A stretch of 64,000 nt of DNA, from assembly GCF_001552215.1 (NCBI RefSeq), contig NZ_BCQT01000024.1, positions 1 to 64,000 of the forward strand. The letters are read 5' to 3'. Position 1 is the stretch's first letter; each line of letters opens with the position of its first letter. Under the pieces are notes generated by a model, which saw only the letters and a program-made list of their open reading frames with translations, searched no databases and was not told the DNA's origin. This DNA comes from Actinomadura macra NBRC 14102. GTDB lineage: Bacteria > Actinomycetota > Actinomycetes > Streptosporangiales > Streptosporangiaceae. The position numbers were made by a program, and so were the translations under genes. Below are positions 15,871 through 24,543 of the stretch, piece after piece.

Positions 15871-16535
15871 CAGGTCTCCATCGGGGTGTCGCCGAGTACG
15901 ATGTCCCACTGGTAGCCGAGTGCCCACTCCGGTTCGGTGGTGTCCATGTCGAACCGGGAGACGAGCCGCCGGCGGGCCCGCTCGTCGGGGATCGACTGGA
16001 AGATCGGGTCGTAGGCGAACAGCGGGTCGCCCGGGAAGTACATCTGGGTGACCAGCCGCTGGGTGAACGCGGTGCCGAAGACCGAGAAGTGGATGTGGGC
16101 GGGCCGCCAGGCGTTCGGGTGGTTGCGCCACGGGTAGGCGCCCGGCTTGATCGTCACGAACCGGTAGCGGCCTTCGGCGTCGGTCAGGCAGCGGCCGGCC
16201 CCGGTGAAGTTCGGATCGAGCGGCGCCGGATGCTGGTCGCCCAGGTGGGCGTACCGGCCGGCCGCGTTGGCCTGCCAGACCTCCACCAGCGCGTCGCGGA
16301 CGGGGCGGCCCGCCCCGTCCAGCACCCGGCCGGTGACGATGATCCGCTCACCGAGCGGCTCGCCCGAGTGCTGCCGGGTGAGGTCGTCGTCGAGCCGGCC
16401 CAGCTCATGGTGCCCGAAGACGGGCGAGGCCAGCTCGACGCTGTCCGGGCCGAGCTTCGGCATGACCAGGTCGCGTGCCGGGGCGCGGAGCACGGTGCTC
16501 CGGTAGTCCGGGTACAGATAGGGCGGGTGTGTCAT
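15870..16535 (-). CDS. pcaH: Protocatechuate 3,4-dioxygenase, beta subunit
   Basis: A 221-residue catalytic subunit of the non-haem Fe(III) intradiol dioxygenase. The ligand pattern is present: Tyr in AGRYAHLGD, Tyr in PGAYPWRNHP and the His pair in RPAHIHFS. DPNFTGAGRCLTD is also typical of PcaH. ATG at 16535 overlaps the pcaJ stop by 4 nt. Iron oxidation chemistry is family knowledge; the ligands are seen here. Confidence 0.95.
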   Translation of the reverse strand: MTHPPYLYPDYRSTVLRAPARDLVMPKLGPDSVELASPVFGHHELGRLDDDLTRQHSGEPLGERIIVTGRVLDGAGRPVRDALVEVWQANAAGRYAHLGDQHPAPLDPNFTGAGRCLTDAEGRYRFVTIKPGAYPWRNHPNAWRPAHIHFSVFGTAFTQRLVTQMYFPGDPLFAYDPIFQSIPDERARRRLVSRFDMDTTEPEWALGYQWDIVLGDTPMET

Positions 16536-17203
16536 GGCCTGCTCCCTCCTGCCGCGGCCGCCCGGGCCGGGGCGCGCTCGACCAGCGCCGGACCGGTGGC
16601 GGCGGCGATGTCCGCGGACGTGACACCGGGCGCGGTCTCGACCAGGACGAGACCCTCGTCCGTCACGTCCAGAACGCCCAGGTCGGTGATGATCCGGTCG
16701 ACGCAACCGGTCCCGGTCAGCGGGAGCGTGCACTCTTCCACGATCTTGGGACTGCCGTCGCGGGCGGTGTGGCCCATCACGACGATCACCATGCGGGCGC
16801 CGTGCACGAGGTCCATCGCCCCGCCCATTCCCTTGATCATCTTACCGGGAACCGACCAGTTGGCCAGGTCGCCCCGAGCCGAGACCTGCATGGCGCCCAG
16901 CACCGCGATGTCGATGTGCCCTCCCCGGATCATGCCGAAGGACAGCGAGGAGTCGAAGCAGGCCGCGCCCGGCAGCATCGTCACCGTCTCCTTGCCCGCG
17001 TTGATCAGGTCGGGGTCGACCTCGTCCTCGGTGGGGTACGGCCCGACGCCGAGGACGCCGTTCTCGGCGTGCAGCACCACGTGCCGGTCTTCCGGGACGT
17101 ATCCGGGGATCAGCGTGGGCAGCCCGATGCCGAGGTTGACATAGGCACCGTCGGGCAGCTCGGCGGCGGCACGCGCCGCGATCTCGTTCCTGGACCAGGC
17201 CAT
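16532..17203 (-). CDS. pcaJ: 3-oxoadipate CoA-transferase, subunit B
   Basis: A 223-residue class I CoA-transferase beta subunit. The catalytic Glu sits in HAENGVLGVGP; NLGIGLPTL and GMGGAMDLVHGA are also characteristic. With PcaI it moves CoA from succinyl-CoA to beta-ketoadipate. ATG at 17203 overlaps the pcaI stop by one base. A thiolase (pcaF) would be needed to finish the pathway and is not in the window. Confidence 0.93.
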   Translation of the reverse strand: MAWSRNEIAARAAAELPDGAYVNLGIGLPTLIPGYVPEDRHVVLHAENGVLGVGPYPTEDEVDPDLINAGKETVTMLPGAACFDSSLSFGMIRGGHIDIAVLGAMQVSARGDLANWSVPGKMIKGMGGAMDLVHGARMVIVVMGHTARDGSPKIVEECTLPLTGTGCVDRIITDLGVLDVTDEGLVLVETAPGVTSADIAAATGPALVERAPARAAAAGGSRP

Positions 17204-17955
17204 CAACGCACCGTCCGCTTCTCGATGGGCTTGTCGGCGGCCTGCTCGGGCGTCAGCTCCACGACATGCTGGACGAACACGCCGGGCAGGTGCACCGCGT
17301 CGGGATCGATCTCACCGGGCTCGGCGAGCCGCTCGACCTCGGCGAGGGTGATCCGGCCCGCCATGGCGGCGAGCGGGTTGAAGTTGCGGGCGGCCTTGTC
17401 GAACACCAGGTTGCCGTGCCGGTCGCCGACCGCCGCGCGGACGAGCGCGAAGTCGGTGCGGATCCCCTCCTCCAGCACGTACTCGCGGCCCCCGAACTCG
17501 CGGACCTCCTTGGCGGGCGAGGCGACCGCGACCGAGCCGTCGGGGGCGTACCGCCACGGCAGCCCGCCGTCGGCCACCTGCGTGCCGACCCCGGCGGGGG
17601 TGTAGAAGGCGGGGATGCCCGCGCCGCCCGCGCGCATCCGCTCGGCGAGCGTGCCCTGCGGCATCAGCTCGACCTCGATCTCCCCGGCGAGGTACTGGCG
17701 GGCGAACTCCTTGTTCTCCCCGACGTAGGAGCCCATCGCGCGGGCGATCCGGCCGGCGCCGAGCAGTTGGCCGAGGCCCCTCCCGTCGAGCCCGCAGTTA
17801 TTGGAGACGACCTGCAGATCCCGCGCGCCCTGCTCGTACAGGGCGGAGATCAGGACCGTCGGCACCCCACAGAGCCCGAAGCCGCCGACGGCCAGCGACG
17901 CGCCGTCCCCGATACCGGCGACGGCCTCCGCCGCCGAGGCCACGACCTTGTCCAT
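17203..17955 (-). CDS. pcaI: 3-oxoadipate CoA-transferase, subunit A
   Basis: A 250-residue class I CoA-transferase alpha subunit with GGFGLCGVPTVLI near the N-terminus and the CoA-side sequence EFARQYLAGEIEVELMPQG. It is the first gene of the pca operon; ATG at 17955 follows GGGAGG. The operon promoter must lie in the 140 nt up to the sigma-factor gene or further upstream. I see no obvious operator there. Confidence 0.93.
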   Translation of the reverse strand: MDKVVASAAEAVAGIGDGASLAVGGFGLCGVPTVLISALYEQGARDLQVVSNNCGLDGRGLGQLLGAGRIARAMGSYVGENKEFARQYLAGEIEVELMPQGTLAERMRAGGAGIPAFYTPAGVGTQVADGGLPWRYAPDGSVAVASPAKEVREFGGREYVLEEGIRTDFALVRAAVGDRHGNLVFDKAARNFNPLAAMAGRITLAEVERLAEPGEIDPDAVHLPGVFVQHVVELTPEQAADKPIEKRTVR

Positions 17956-18095
17956 GTGCCTCCCATTCCCGCTCCGGCGAGCCGCTCCGGCCCGCCGCCC
18001 CGGCGCGCCGCGACGACCGCCGCTGTCAACCACCCTGGCAGCAGACTCGGCCGGTGGCGCACCCGGGTTTCCATTGAGCGGAAAGAACGGGGGGA

Positions 18096-19073
18096 TCAGA
18101 GGGAGGGCGGCAAACCGAACGTCGCGAACAGTTCGGTGTCGAAGAACGCGGAGACCTGCGCGACGCCCTCGCCGGTGATCGCCAGGACCTGGATCTGGAA
18201 GGGGCGGTGGACGCCGTCCTCGTCGCGCTTGTAGAGCCCGAACGCGGGCTGACCGTTGGCGGCCGCCGGGACCATCCGCAGGTCACCCGGTGTGGGCGCG
18301 CACTGCGCGGTGATGAGCCGGACGATCGCCTCGACGCCGACGAACCATTCGGGGAACGGCGGCATCTCCCACACCGCGTCCTTCTTGAAGATCTCGACCA
18401 GGCCGGCGATGTCGGCCTCCTCGAACGCCTTGGCGTAGCGCTCCAGGAGGTCGCGCTGGGCGGGATCGGTGGGCTCGACCAGCTCGTCCCGCGCGGGAGC
18501 GGCCTGCTCCAGCTGCGCCCGGGCCCGCTGCAGCGCGCTATTGACCGCGGCGGTGGAGGTGTCGAGCAACTCGGCGACCTCGGCGGCCCGCCATTTCAGC
18601 ACGTCCCGCAGGATCAGCACGACCCGCTGTTTGGCGGGCAGATGCTGGAGGGCGGCGACGAACGCCAGCCGCGTGCTCTCCCGCGCGGCGACGATCGTGG
18701 CGGGATCGGAGGGGTCGGCGCCGAGGACCGCGTCCGGGGCGGGCTCCAGCCAGGGCACTTCCGGCGAGGCCACGACGGGCTTCTCCGGCTCGTCGCTCGG
18801 CGCGCCGAGCCCGGACGGCATGGGCCGGTGGCCGCGCTGGTCGATCGCCGTCAGGCAGACGTTGGTGGCGATCCGGTACAGCCACGTCCGCAGCGAGGAC
18901 CGGCCCTCGAAGTTGCCGTACGAGCGCCACGCCCGCAGGTAGGTCTCCTGTACGAGGTCTTCGGCGTCGTGGATGGAGCCGAGCATCCGGTAGCAGTGCG
19001 CCAGCAGCTCCCGCCGGTAGGGGTCGGCGAGATGCTGGAAGTCCTGGTCGGTGTCGAGGGTGTCGTTCGCCAT
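18096..19073 (-). CDS. ECF sigma factor with SnoaL-like C-terminal domain (SigG-like)
   Basis: A 325-residue sigma-70 protein. Region 2 is seen in HCYRMLGSIHDAEDLVQETYLRAWR-type sequence and TWLYRIATNVC; region 4 in LPAKQRVVLILRDVLKW with a helix-turn-helix (AAEVAELLDTSTAAVNSAL). After about residue 200 a SnoaL/NTF2-like domain follows (AFEEADIAGLVEIFKKDAVWEMPP), the layout of M. tuberculosis SigG. No anti-sigma gene is adjacent, consistent with control by the fused domain. ATG at 19073 is chosen; an in-frame GTG lies four codons upstream. Confidence 0.9.
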   Translation of the reverse strand: MANDTLDTDQDFQHLADPYRRELLAHCYRMLGSIHDAEDLVQETYLRAWRSYGNFEGRSSLRTWLYRIATNVCLTAIDQRGHRPMPSGLGAPSDEPEKPVVASPEVPWLEPAPDAVLGADPSDPATIVAARESTRLAFVAALQHLPAKQRVVLILRDVLKWRAAEVAELLDTSTAAVNSALQRARAQLEQAAPARDELVEPTDPAQRDLLERYAKAFEEADIAGLVEIFKKDAVWEMPPFPEWFVGVEAIVRLITAQCAPTPGDLRMVPAAANGQPAFGLYKRDEDGVHRPFQIQVLAITGEGVAQVSAFFDTELFATFGLPPSL

Positions 19074-19253
19074 GATGGTGATCACCTTTGCTCGGCGGCG
19101 TCGTCCGGGCGGCGCGGCTCGTCCGTCATCCCCGGACGGTAGGCGACGCCACCGACAGAACGCTTGCGCGAACCCACATTCTACGCGCCGACCTGCACAG
19201 AATCTTCACACGACCGCCACGATCCACGCGCGGCCGGGCCACATCGTGGGGTC

Positions 19254-20708
19254 ATGCGCGTCAAGATGATCCTGCCCGCCTTGACCGAGGCGACGTCCCC
19301 GTTCTTCCGGCCGATCAAGTACTCGCTGTTCCCCCCGCTCGGGCTCGCCACCCTGGCCGGCTACCTCGACCCCGACGACGAGGTGACCCTCACCGACGAG
19401 CACGTGCAGAAGCTGGACCTGTCCGACGAACCCGACCTGGTGGTGATCCAGGTCTACATCACCTCCGCGCGCCGCGCGTACGAGATCGCCGATCACTACC
19501 GCGCGCGGGGTGCCTACGTCTGTCTGGGTGGGCTGCACGTCACCTCGCTGCCGGACGAGGCCGCCGGGCACGCGGACACCATCTTCTGCGGGCCCGGCGA
19601 AGACATCTGGCCGCGTTTCCTGGCGGACCTGCGCGCCGGGCGGCCCGAGCCGCGCTACGCCTCGTCCGAGCGGACCCTGGCGGGGCTGCCGCCCGTCCGC
19701 CGCGACCTGATCGACCGGCACCGCTACCTCGTGCCGAACTCGATCGTGGTGTCCCGGGGCTGCCCGCACGTGTGCGATTTCTGCTACAAGGAGGCGTTCT
19801 TCGAGGGCGGGAAGTCGTTCTACACCCAGACCGTGGACGCGGCGCTCGCCGAGATCGAACGGCTGCCCGGCCGCCATCTGTACTTTCTCGACGACCACCT
19901 GTTCGGGAACGCCCGGTTCGCGGGCGCCCTCTTCGACGGAATGCGCGGCATGGGGCGGCTGTGGCAGGCCGCGGGGACGGTCCAGGCGGTGCTGCGCCCG
20001 GGGTTGCTGGAGAAGGCCGTCGCGTCCGGGCTGCGGAGCCTCTTCGTCGGGTTCGAGACCGTCAACGCCGGGAACCTCACCGAGCAGCGCAAATGGCAGA
20101 ACATCGACCGCGACTACGCCCAGGTGATCAAGAGACTCCACGACAACGGCGTCATGGTCAACGGCAGCTTCGTGTTCGGCATGGACGAGGACGACCCGGA
20201 CGTGTTCGACCGTACCGTCGACTGGGCGGTCGGCCAGGGCGTCGAGACCGCCACGTTCCATATTCTCACCCCCTATCCCGGAACGCGGCTGTACGACCGT
20301 ATGGCCAAGGCCGATCGGCTTCTGCACAGCGACTGGGACCGCTACGACACCCGCACCGTCGTCTTCAAGCCCGCGAAGATGACCGCCCGGCAACTGGAAG
20401 ACGGTTACTGGCGCGCCTACAAGGACTTCTACCGCTGGAGCTCGATCATGCGCGGCGCGTCGTCGAAGCCCACCCTGCGGGGGAAGGCCCGCCACGCCGC
20501 TTATGCGGGGGGCTGGAAGAAGTTCGAGCCCGCGTGGGACATGGTCATCCGCGCCAGGAAGGCCGGACGTGCGCTGCCGGTCCTGGAGTCGATCCTCTCC
20601 GGGTTCGGCTCCCAGCCCTCCCAGCCCTCCCGGCCCTCCCGGCCCGCCCCTCCCGGCCCGGCCGCTAGAACTCGAACCCGCCCGGCCGTCCGTTCCGGTC
20701 GGCGATGA
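19254..20708 (+). CDS. B12-binding-domain radical SAM protein (DUF4070-like C-terminus)
   Basis: A 484-residue protein: cobalamin-binding-like domain (about 1-140, PPLGLATLAGYL), radical SAM core with the CX3CX2C cluster motif in RGCPHVCDFCY (about 169-178), and a C-terminal region with MTARQLEDGYWRAYKDFYRW resembling DUF4070 proteins. Relatives methylate or rearrange lipids, hopanoids and antibiotics; the substrate here is unknown. No hopanoid genes are nearby. The last 40 residues are a Ser/Pro/Arg low-complexity tail encoded by CCCGGCCCT-type tandem repeats and overlap the convergent XdhC-like gene by 44 nt, so the true end may be non-functional tail. Confidence 0.85.
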   Translation: MRVKMILPALTEATSPFFRPIKYSLFPPLGLATLAGYLDPDDEVTLTDEHVQKLDLSDEPDLVVIQVYITSARRAYEIADHYRARGAYVCLGGLHVTSLPDEAAGHADTIFCGPGEDIWPRFLADLRAGRPEPRYASSERTLAGLPPVRRDLIDRHRYLVPNSIVVSRGCPHVCDFCYKEAFFEGGKSFYTQTVDAALAEIERLPGRHLYFLDDHLFGNARFAGALFDGMRGMGRLWQAAGTVQAVLRPGLLEKAVASGLRSLFVGFETVNAGNLTEQRKWQNIDRDYAQVIKRLHDNGVMVNGSFVFGMDEDDPDVFDRTVDWAVGQGVETATFHILTPYPGTRLYDRMAKADRLLHSDWDRYDTRTVVFKPAKMTARQLEDGYWRAYKDFYRWSSIMRGASSKPTLRGKARHAAYAGGWKKFEPAWDMVIRARKAGRALPVLESILSGFGSQPSQPSRPSRPAPPGPAARTRTRPAVRSGRR

Positions 20709-21159
20709 GGCCCGCGAGGGTCGCGACGGCGATCTCCGCCGGGGTGCGGGAGCCGATGTTGAGGCCGATGGGGCGATGAACGCGGGAGATGTCGCCCGCG
20801 GGGACGCCCAGTTCGGTCAACGCCGGGATGTGCGGGGCGGGATGGCGAGGGTTGCCCATGACGCCGACCCAGCGGACGGGCTGGGTGAGTACGTCGCGCA
20901 GCACCGGCCCCAGCTCGCGACGGTGGTGGTCGGTGACGACGACGTCCGTGGCATCGTCCAGGGGCGGCAGATCGGACAGGCCGTCGCGGTCCTTGTCGGG
21001 GTCGATCAGGAAGGTGCGGTAACCGAGGTCGGCTCCATAGCGCAGGAGGTGCGCGGCGACCGGCGTCGCGAAGATCGCGACCAGCGTGCGCTCCCCCGTC
21101 CGCGCCGGGGCGTCGCCGTGCGCGACGGCACAGGAGTCATGATCGTGCGGTGTGGCCAT
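20665..21159 (-). CDS. Short XdhC-family (Rossmann-domain) protein
   Basis: A 164-residue protein matching only the C-terminal NAD-binding half of XdhC/CoxI proteins, which help insert or protect the molybdenum cofactor of xanthine-dehydrogenase-like enzymes. Seen: LVAIFATPVAAHLLR, VRWVGVMGNPRH and the typical ending GLNIGSRTPAEIAVATLAG. The N-terminal XdhC domain is missing and no xanthine dehydrogenase genes are adjacent. The nearest molybdoenzyme is 30 kb away. ATG at 21159 is followed by a His-rich start (MATPHDHD). Confidence 0.8.
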   Translation of the reverse strand: MATPHDHDSCAVAHGDAPARTGERTLVAIFATPVAAHLLRYGADLGYRTFLIDPDKDRDGLSDLPPLDDATDVVVTDHHRRELGPVLRDVLTQPVRWVGVMGNPRHPAPHIPALTELGVPAGDISRVHRPIGLNIGSRTPAEIAVATLAGLIADRNGRPGGFEF

Positions 21160-21299
21160 ACCGGAATTCTGCCCGGCTGTCCCTTCGCGCCCACGCCTTT
21201 TTGCTGAAACCCGGCTTTGCCGCGCGCGAAACACTTCCACCAGAACGGGTATGCCTGCACCCTAGAGGGCACATCACCCCGCAGGTGTCTGGAGGGACC

Positions 21300-21857
21300 G
21301 TGATCGCGAGACCGGAGGGCGGCCCCCGTGTCGTCGTGGGGGTCGACGACTCCACCGGAGCCCGCTGCGCGTTGTCCTGGGCGATCGGTGAGGCCCGGCT
21401 TCGGAGGCTGCCGCTACTGGTCGTGCACGCGGCGCCGCTGCCCCCGCACGTCTCGGCCGCGGGCCAGCTCGGCTGCGGCATCACCGACGCGCTGCGCGGC
21501 TCCGGCGCCGAGCTGATCGCCCGGCTGCTGGCGGAGGTGTGCGACGGCCCGCCCGACGGCGTGGACATGACCGCGTTGGCGCTGGTCGGGGAGCCGGGAG
21601 CGACCCTGGTGCGGCTGGCGGGCGACGACGACATCCTGGTCGTCGGGCACGGGGGGCGCGGGCCGTTCTCGCGGTTGCTGCGGCCCTCGGTCCGGCTGCA
21701 CTGCGCCCGCCGCGCCCGCGCCACCCTGGTCTGCGTCCGCCCGCCGACGTTCGACTCGCTGCTGGAGTCCCTGAGCGCGCGGGACGTCTCCCCCGGGCAC
21801 GTCCCCGACCGGTCGCGCTTCCGGCGGCTGGGCCGCCGGCTGCGTCTCCCGCGTTGA
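21300..21857 (+). CDS. Universal stress protein (UspA-like)
   Basis: A single-domain 185-residue Usp with VVVGVDDSTGARCALSWA at the N-terminus and ILVVGHGGRGPFSRLL near the C-terminus. The ATP-binding G-x2-G-x9-G-S/T motif is degenerate: the final Gly-Ser is replaced (LLRPSVR), so ATP binding is doubtful. The GTG at 21300 is preceded by GGAGG, better than any upstream start. It has a basic C-terminal extension. Isolated gene, 34 nt before the adenylate-kinase-like gene. Confidence 0.85.
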   Translation: MIARPEGGPRVVVGVDDSTGARCALSWAIGEARLRRLPLLVVHAAPLPPHVSAAGQLGCGITDALRGSGAELIARLLAEVCDGPPDGVDMTALALVGEPGATLVRLAGDDDILVVGHGGRGPFSRLLRPSVRLHCARRARATLVCVRPPTFDSLLESLSARDVSPGHVPDRSRFRRLGRRLRLPR

Positions 21858-21891
21858 TCCGTCCGGCGCCGGGCGGCATAGGGTCTCTGGC

Positions 21892-22536
21892 ATGCGCAAG
21901 TACGTCATCATCGGCGCCCAGGGCAGCGGCAAGGGCACGCAGTCCCAGCTGCTCGCGCGTGACCTGGACCTGGTCCACATCAGCGTCGGCGACATCTTCC
22001 GGTGGCACGTCAAGAACCACACCAAGCTCGGAGCCCAGGTGCGGCGCACCATGGCGGCCGGTGATCTTGTCGGGGACGACCTGGTGGAGGGCGTCGTCCG
22101 GGACCGGCTGGACCAGCACGACTGGACCTACGGCTTCATCATCGACGGGTTCCCGCGCAGCCGGCGGCAGACGGAGTTCTTCCTGGAGAGCTACGACATC
22201 GACGGCGTGATCCATCTGGACCTGCCGGACAGGGAGGTGCGGCGGCGCGTGCTGGCCCGCCGGTACTGCTCCGGATGCGGGATGGACTACAACCTGATCG
22301 CCGACCGCCCGACGCAGGACGGCCGCTGCGACGTGTGCGGCGGTGAGCTGGTGGCCCGCGAGGACGACACCGAGGAGGCGGTCGCCGAGCGGCTGCGGAC
22401 CTACCGGGAGAAGACGGACCCGATCCTGGACCTGTTCGGCCGCAAGGAGTATGTGGTGACGGTCGACGCCACGCCCGGCATCGACACCGTCCAGCGGACC
22501 ATCCGCGAGAAGCTCGGACTCCCGGCGCCGCGATGA
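21892..22536 (+). CDS. Adenylate kinase-like nucleoside monophosphate kinase with zinc LID
   Basis: A 214-residue NMP kinase: P-loop GAQGSGKGT at residues 8-16, NMP-site IIDGFPRSRRQ and a LID with four Cys (CSGCGMDY and CDVCGGE) arranged for zinc. Lengths and motifs fit adenylate kinases, but the housekeeping adk of actinobacteria sits in the ribosomal secY-adk-map cluster, so this is probably an accessory paralogue. Its stop overlaps the next ATG by 4 nt. Confidence 0.88.
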   Translation: MRKYVIIGAQGSGKGTQSQLLARDLDLVHISVGDIFRWHVKNHTKLGAQVRRTMAAGDLVGDDLVEGVVRDRLDQHDWTYGFIIDGFPRSRRQTEFFLESYDIDGVIHLDLPDREVRRRVLARRYCSGCGMDYNLIADRPTQDGRCDVCGGELVAREDDTEEAVAERLRTYREKTDPILDLFGRKEYVVTVDATPGIDTVQRTIREKLGLPAPR

Positions 22537-23372
22537 CCTCCCCGGTGGTGGAGCTGCGGGACGAGCGGATCGGTGCGCGCGGGCTGCGGCTGTTCCTGAA
22601 GCGAGACGATCTCGTGCACCCGGACCTGCCGGGCAACAAGTGGCGCAAGCTCAAGCACAACCTCGCCCCGGCGCGCGAGCACGGGACAGTGCTCACCTTT
22701 GGCGGGGCCTACTCCAACCACCTGCGCGCGACGGCGGCCGCGGGACGGATGTTCGGCTTCGCCACCATAGGGATCATCCGCGGCGAGGAGCACCGGCCCC
22801 TGAACGAGACCCTGGCCTACGCTGAACGGATGGGGATGCGGCTGGGCTATCTGGACCGCGCCTCCTACCGCCGGAAGCGAGAGCCGGACGTGCTGGCCGC
22901 GCTCCGCGAACGGTGGGGCGACTTCCACCTGCTGCCCGAGGGCGGCAGCAACGCCGCGGCGGTCCGGGGCTGCGCCGAGCTCGGCGCCGAGCTCGGCGTC
23001 TTCGACATCGCGTGCTGCCCCTGCGGGACGGGCGGCACGTTGGCCGGGCTGGCCGCCGGCCTGGCACCGGGCCGGCGGGCGCTCGGGTTCTCGGTGCTCA
23101 AGGGTGGGTTCCTGGACGCCGAGGTCGAGCGCCTCCAGCGGGAGACCTATGGTGGTCGCCGCGGGAGCTGGCGCGTCGAGCACGGGTTCCACTTCGGTGG
23201 CTACGCCCGGCGGACGGGCGAACTGGACGCCTTCGCCGACGCCTTCGCCGACCGGCACGGCATCGTCCTGGACCGGGTGTACGTGGCGAAGATGATGTCC
23301 GGGATCTTCACCCTGGCCGGACGCGGTGTCTTCCCGGCGGGCACCCGGATCGTCGCCGTCGTCACCGGCTGA
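22533..23372 (+). CDS. PLP-dependent D-cysteine desulfhydrase / ACC deaminase family protein
   Basis: A 279-residue tryptophan-synthase-beta-superfamily enzyme. The PLP lysine lies in GNKWRKLKHN, the substrate/PLP loop in GGAYSNHLRATAAAG, and the phosphate-binding loop in CCPCGTGGTLAG. Family members deaminate D-cysteine or 1-aminocyclopropane-1-carboxylate; sequence alone does not separate them. Translationally coupled to the kinase-like gene by ATGA. Confidence 0.87.
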   Translation: MTSPVVELRDERIGARGLRLFLKRDDLVHPDLPGNKWRKLKHNLAPAREHGTVLTFGGAYSNHLRATAAAGRMFGFATIGIIRGEEHRPLNETLAYAERMGMRLGYLDRASYRRKREPDVLAALRERWGDFHLLPEGGSNAAAVRGCAELGAELGVFDIACCPCGTGGTLAGLAAGLAPGRRALGFSVLKGGFLDAEVERLQRETYGGRRGSWRVEHGFHFGGYARRTGELDAFADAFADRHGIVLDRVYVAKMMSGIFTLAGRGVFPAGTRIVAVVTG

Positions 23373-23424
23373 GCCGGCGTTCCGTGAGTTGTGTGAAGGA
23401 ACTGACTCTCTCTACGGTGAGGGC

Positions 23425-23946
23425 ATGAGCAACGACGCGCCCCGCTATGCCGACTGTCCCGTCATCGAGATCGACGTCCTCATCGACGCGCCGCCTCCGG
23501 CGGTGTGGGCGCTGGTCTCCGATCCCGGTTTCCCGGCCCGTTTCAGCCCGGAGTTCAAAGGGGCCCGATGGGTGGGCGAGGTGACCGAGCCCGCGGTGGG
23601 CTGCCGCTTCGAGGGCAGCAACGAGAACCCCGCGATCGGCGCTTGGACGAGCCAGTGCACAGTGGTCGAGTGCGAGCCGGACCGGGTGTTCGCCTTCACC
23701 GTCGCGGACATCGACGGGATCGCGCCCTCGTCCGCCTGGCGCTACACGCTGACGGCCGAGGGCGCCGGCACGAGGCTGCGGCAGTCGATGCGGCTGGGCC
23801 CCGGCCGCTCGGGTCTGAGCCTGGTCATCGAGGCGAGGCCGGAGCAGGAGACCGCCATCGTCGCCTACCGTCTGCGCGACCTGCGGCGGAACATGACCGA
23901 GTCCCTCACCGGGCTCAAGGCCCTGGTGGAGGCCGCCCGCACTTGA
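23425..23946 (+). CDS. SRPBCC-family (polyketide cyclase/START-like) protein
   Basis: A 173-residue protein with the SRPBCC pattern: an opening strand VIEIDVLIDAPPPAVWALVSDP, then FSPEFKGARW and the closing helix TAIVAYRLRDLRRNMTESLTGLKALV. These proteins bind hydrophobic ligands in a helix-grip cavity; no ligand is known here. ATG at 23425 is preceded by GGTGAGGG. It is separated by 52 nt from the PLP gene and may be the end of that transcript. Confidence 0.82.
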   Translation: MSNDAPRYADCPVIEIDVLIDAPPPAVWALVSDPGFPARFSPEFKGARWVGEVTEPAVGCRFEGSNENPAIGAWTSQCTVVECEPDRVFAFTVADIDGIAPSSAWRYTLTAEGAGTRLRQSMRLGPGRSGLSLVIEARPEQETAIVAYRLRDLRRNMTESLTGLKALVEAART

Positions 23947-24059
23947 ACTGTCGCGCCTCAGGCCGCAGGCAGGTCGATGAGTTCCGCCGGCGCGGCGCGC
24001 GGTGAGGGACGCCTCGGCCCGCCGCCGTGGTTTCGCGGCGCCGGGCGGCGCCGGGGGCG

Positions 24060-24458
24060 TCACGCCATCGCCTCCTCGAAGGCGCGGTGGTCGGCGTAGT
24101 CGCGCGATTCGATGACGCGGCCGTTCCGGACGCGCAGGACGAAGATGTTCGGGATGACGAAGTCGCGGCCGGTCTCGGTGTTGTGGCACGCGTAATCGAA
24201 CTCGGCGACGATCACCTCGGGGTCGGTGGTCTGATGGACGACGATGTTGCGCGCCACCATCTCGATGGGCAGGTGCTCCAGTTGCGCGAAGTGCTCGCGC
24301 AACGCCTCGCGTCCCTCCAGGCGTGAGGCCGGGTCTGCGAAGGGGTGCACTACCACCGCGTCCTCGGCGTACAGGCGAGGCAGGGCGTCGGGGCGCCGGG
24401 CGGTCACCCCGTCGATGATCCGCATGAACACGGCCCGGGGGCTGGCGAACTCGGACAT
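24060..24458 (-). CDS. SnoaL-like / NTF2-fold protein
   Basis: A 132-residue protein of the NTF2-like fold (RIIDGVTARRPDALPRLYAEDAVVVHPF, then REHFAQL and NIFVLRVRNGRVIESRDYADH). Families include ketosteroid isomerase-like enzymes and ligand-binding proteins. ATG at 24458 has GAGAGGAAA upstream. It is divergent from a TetR gene and shares an operator region with it, so it is probably the TetR target. Confidence 0.85.
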   Translation of the reverse strand: MSEFASPRAVFMRIIDGVTARRPDALPRLYAEDAVVVHPFADPASRLEGREALREHFAQLEHLPIEMVARNIVVHQTTDPEVIVAEFDYACHNTETGRDFVIPNIFVLRVRNGRVIESRDYADHRAFEEAMA

Positions 24459-24479
24459 GGTTTCCTCTCCCGTATAATC

Positions 24480-24520
24480 GGAGTTGCTGCTCCGCATAGA
24501 AGGTAGGGAGTCGCGACTCC
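24480..24520. promoter_or_regulatory. Divergent promoter with two TetR operators
   Basis: Two related 14-bp sites centred 27 bp apart: GGAGTTGCTGCTCC (24480-24493, imperfect) and GGAGTCGCGACTCC (24507-24520, perfect palindrome). A TATAAT at 24473-24478 is a good -10 for tetR, placing the first site at its start point. On the other strand TTGACC (24524-24529) is a -35 for the SnoaL gene, with the second site in the spacer. Both promoters would be blocked by the adjacent TetR. Confidence 0.75.
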
Positions 24521-24543
24521 ACTGGTCAAACGGAAAGGCCACG

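Noticed and set aside
20605..20665. Tandem CCCGGCCCT-like repeats as a functional repeat element
   Set aside because: Short low-complexity sequence inside the coding tail of the radical SAM gene; more likely slippage than a regulatory element.
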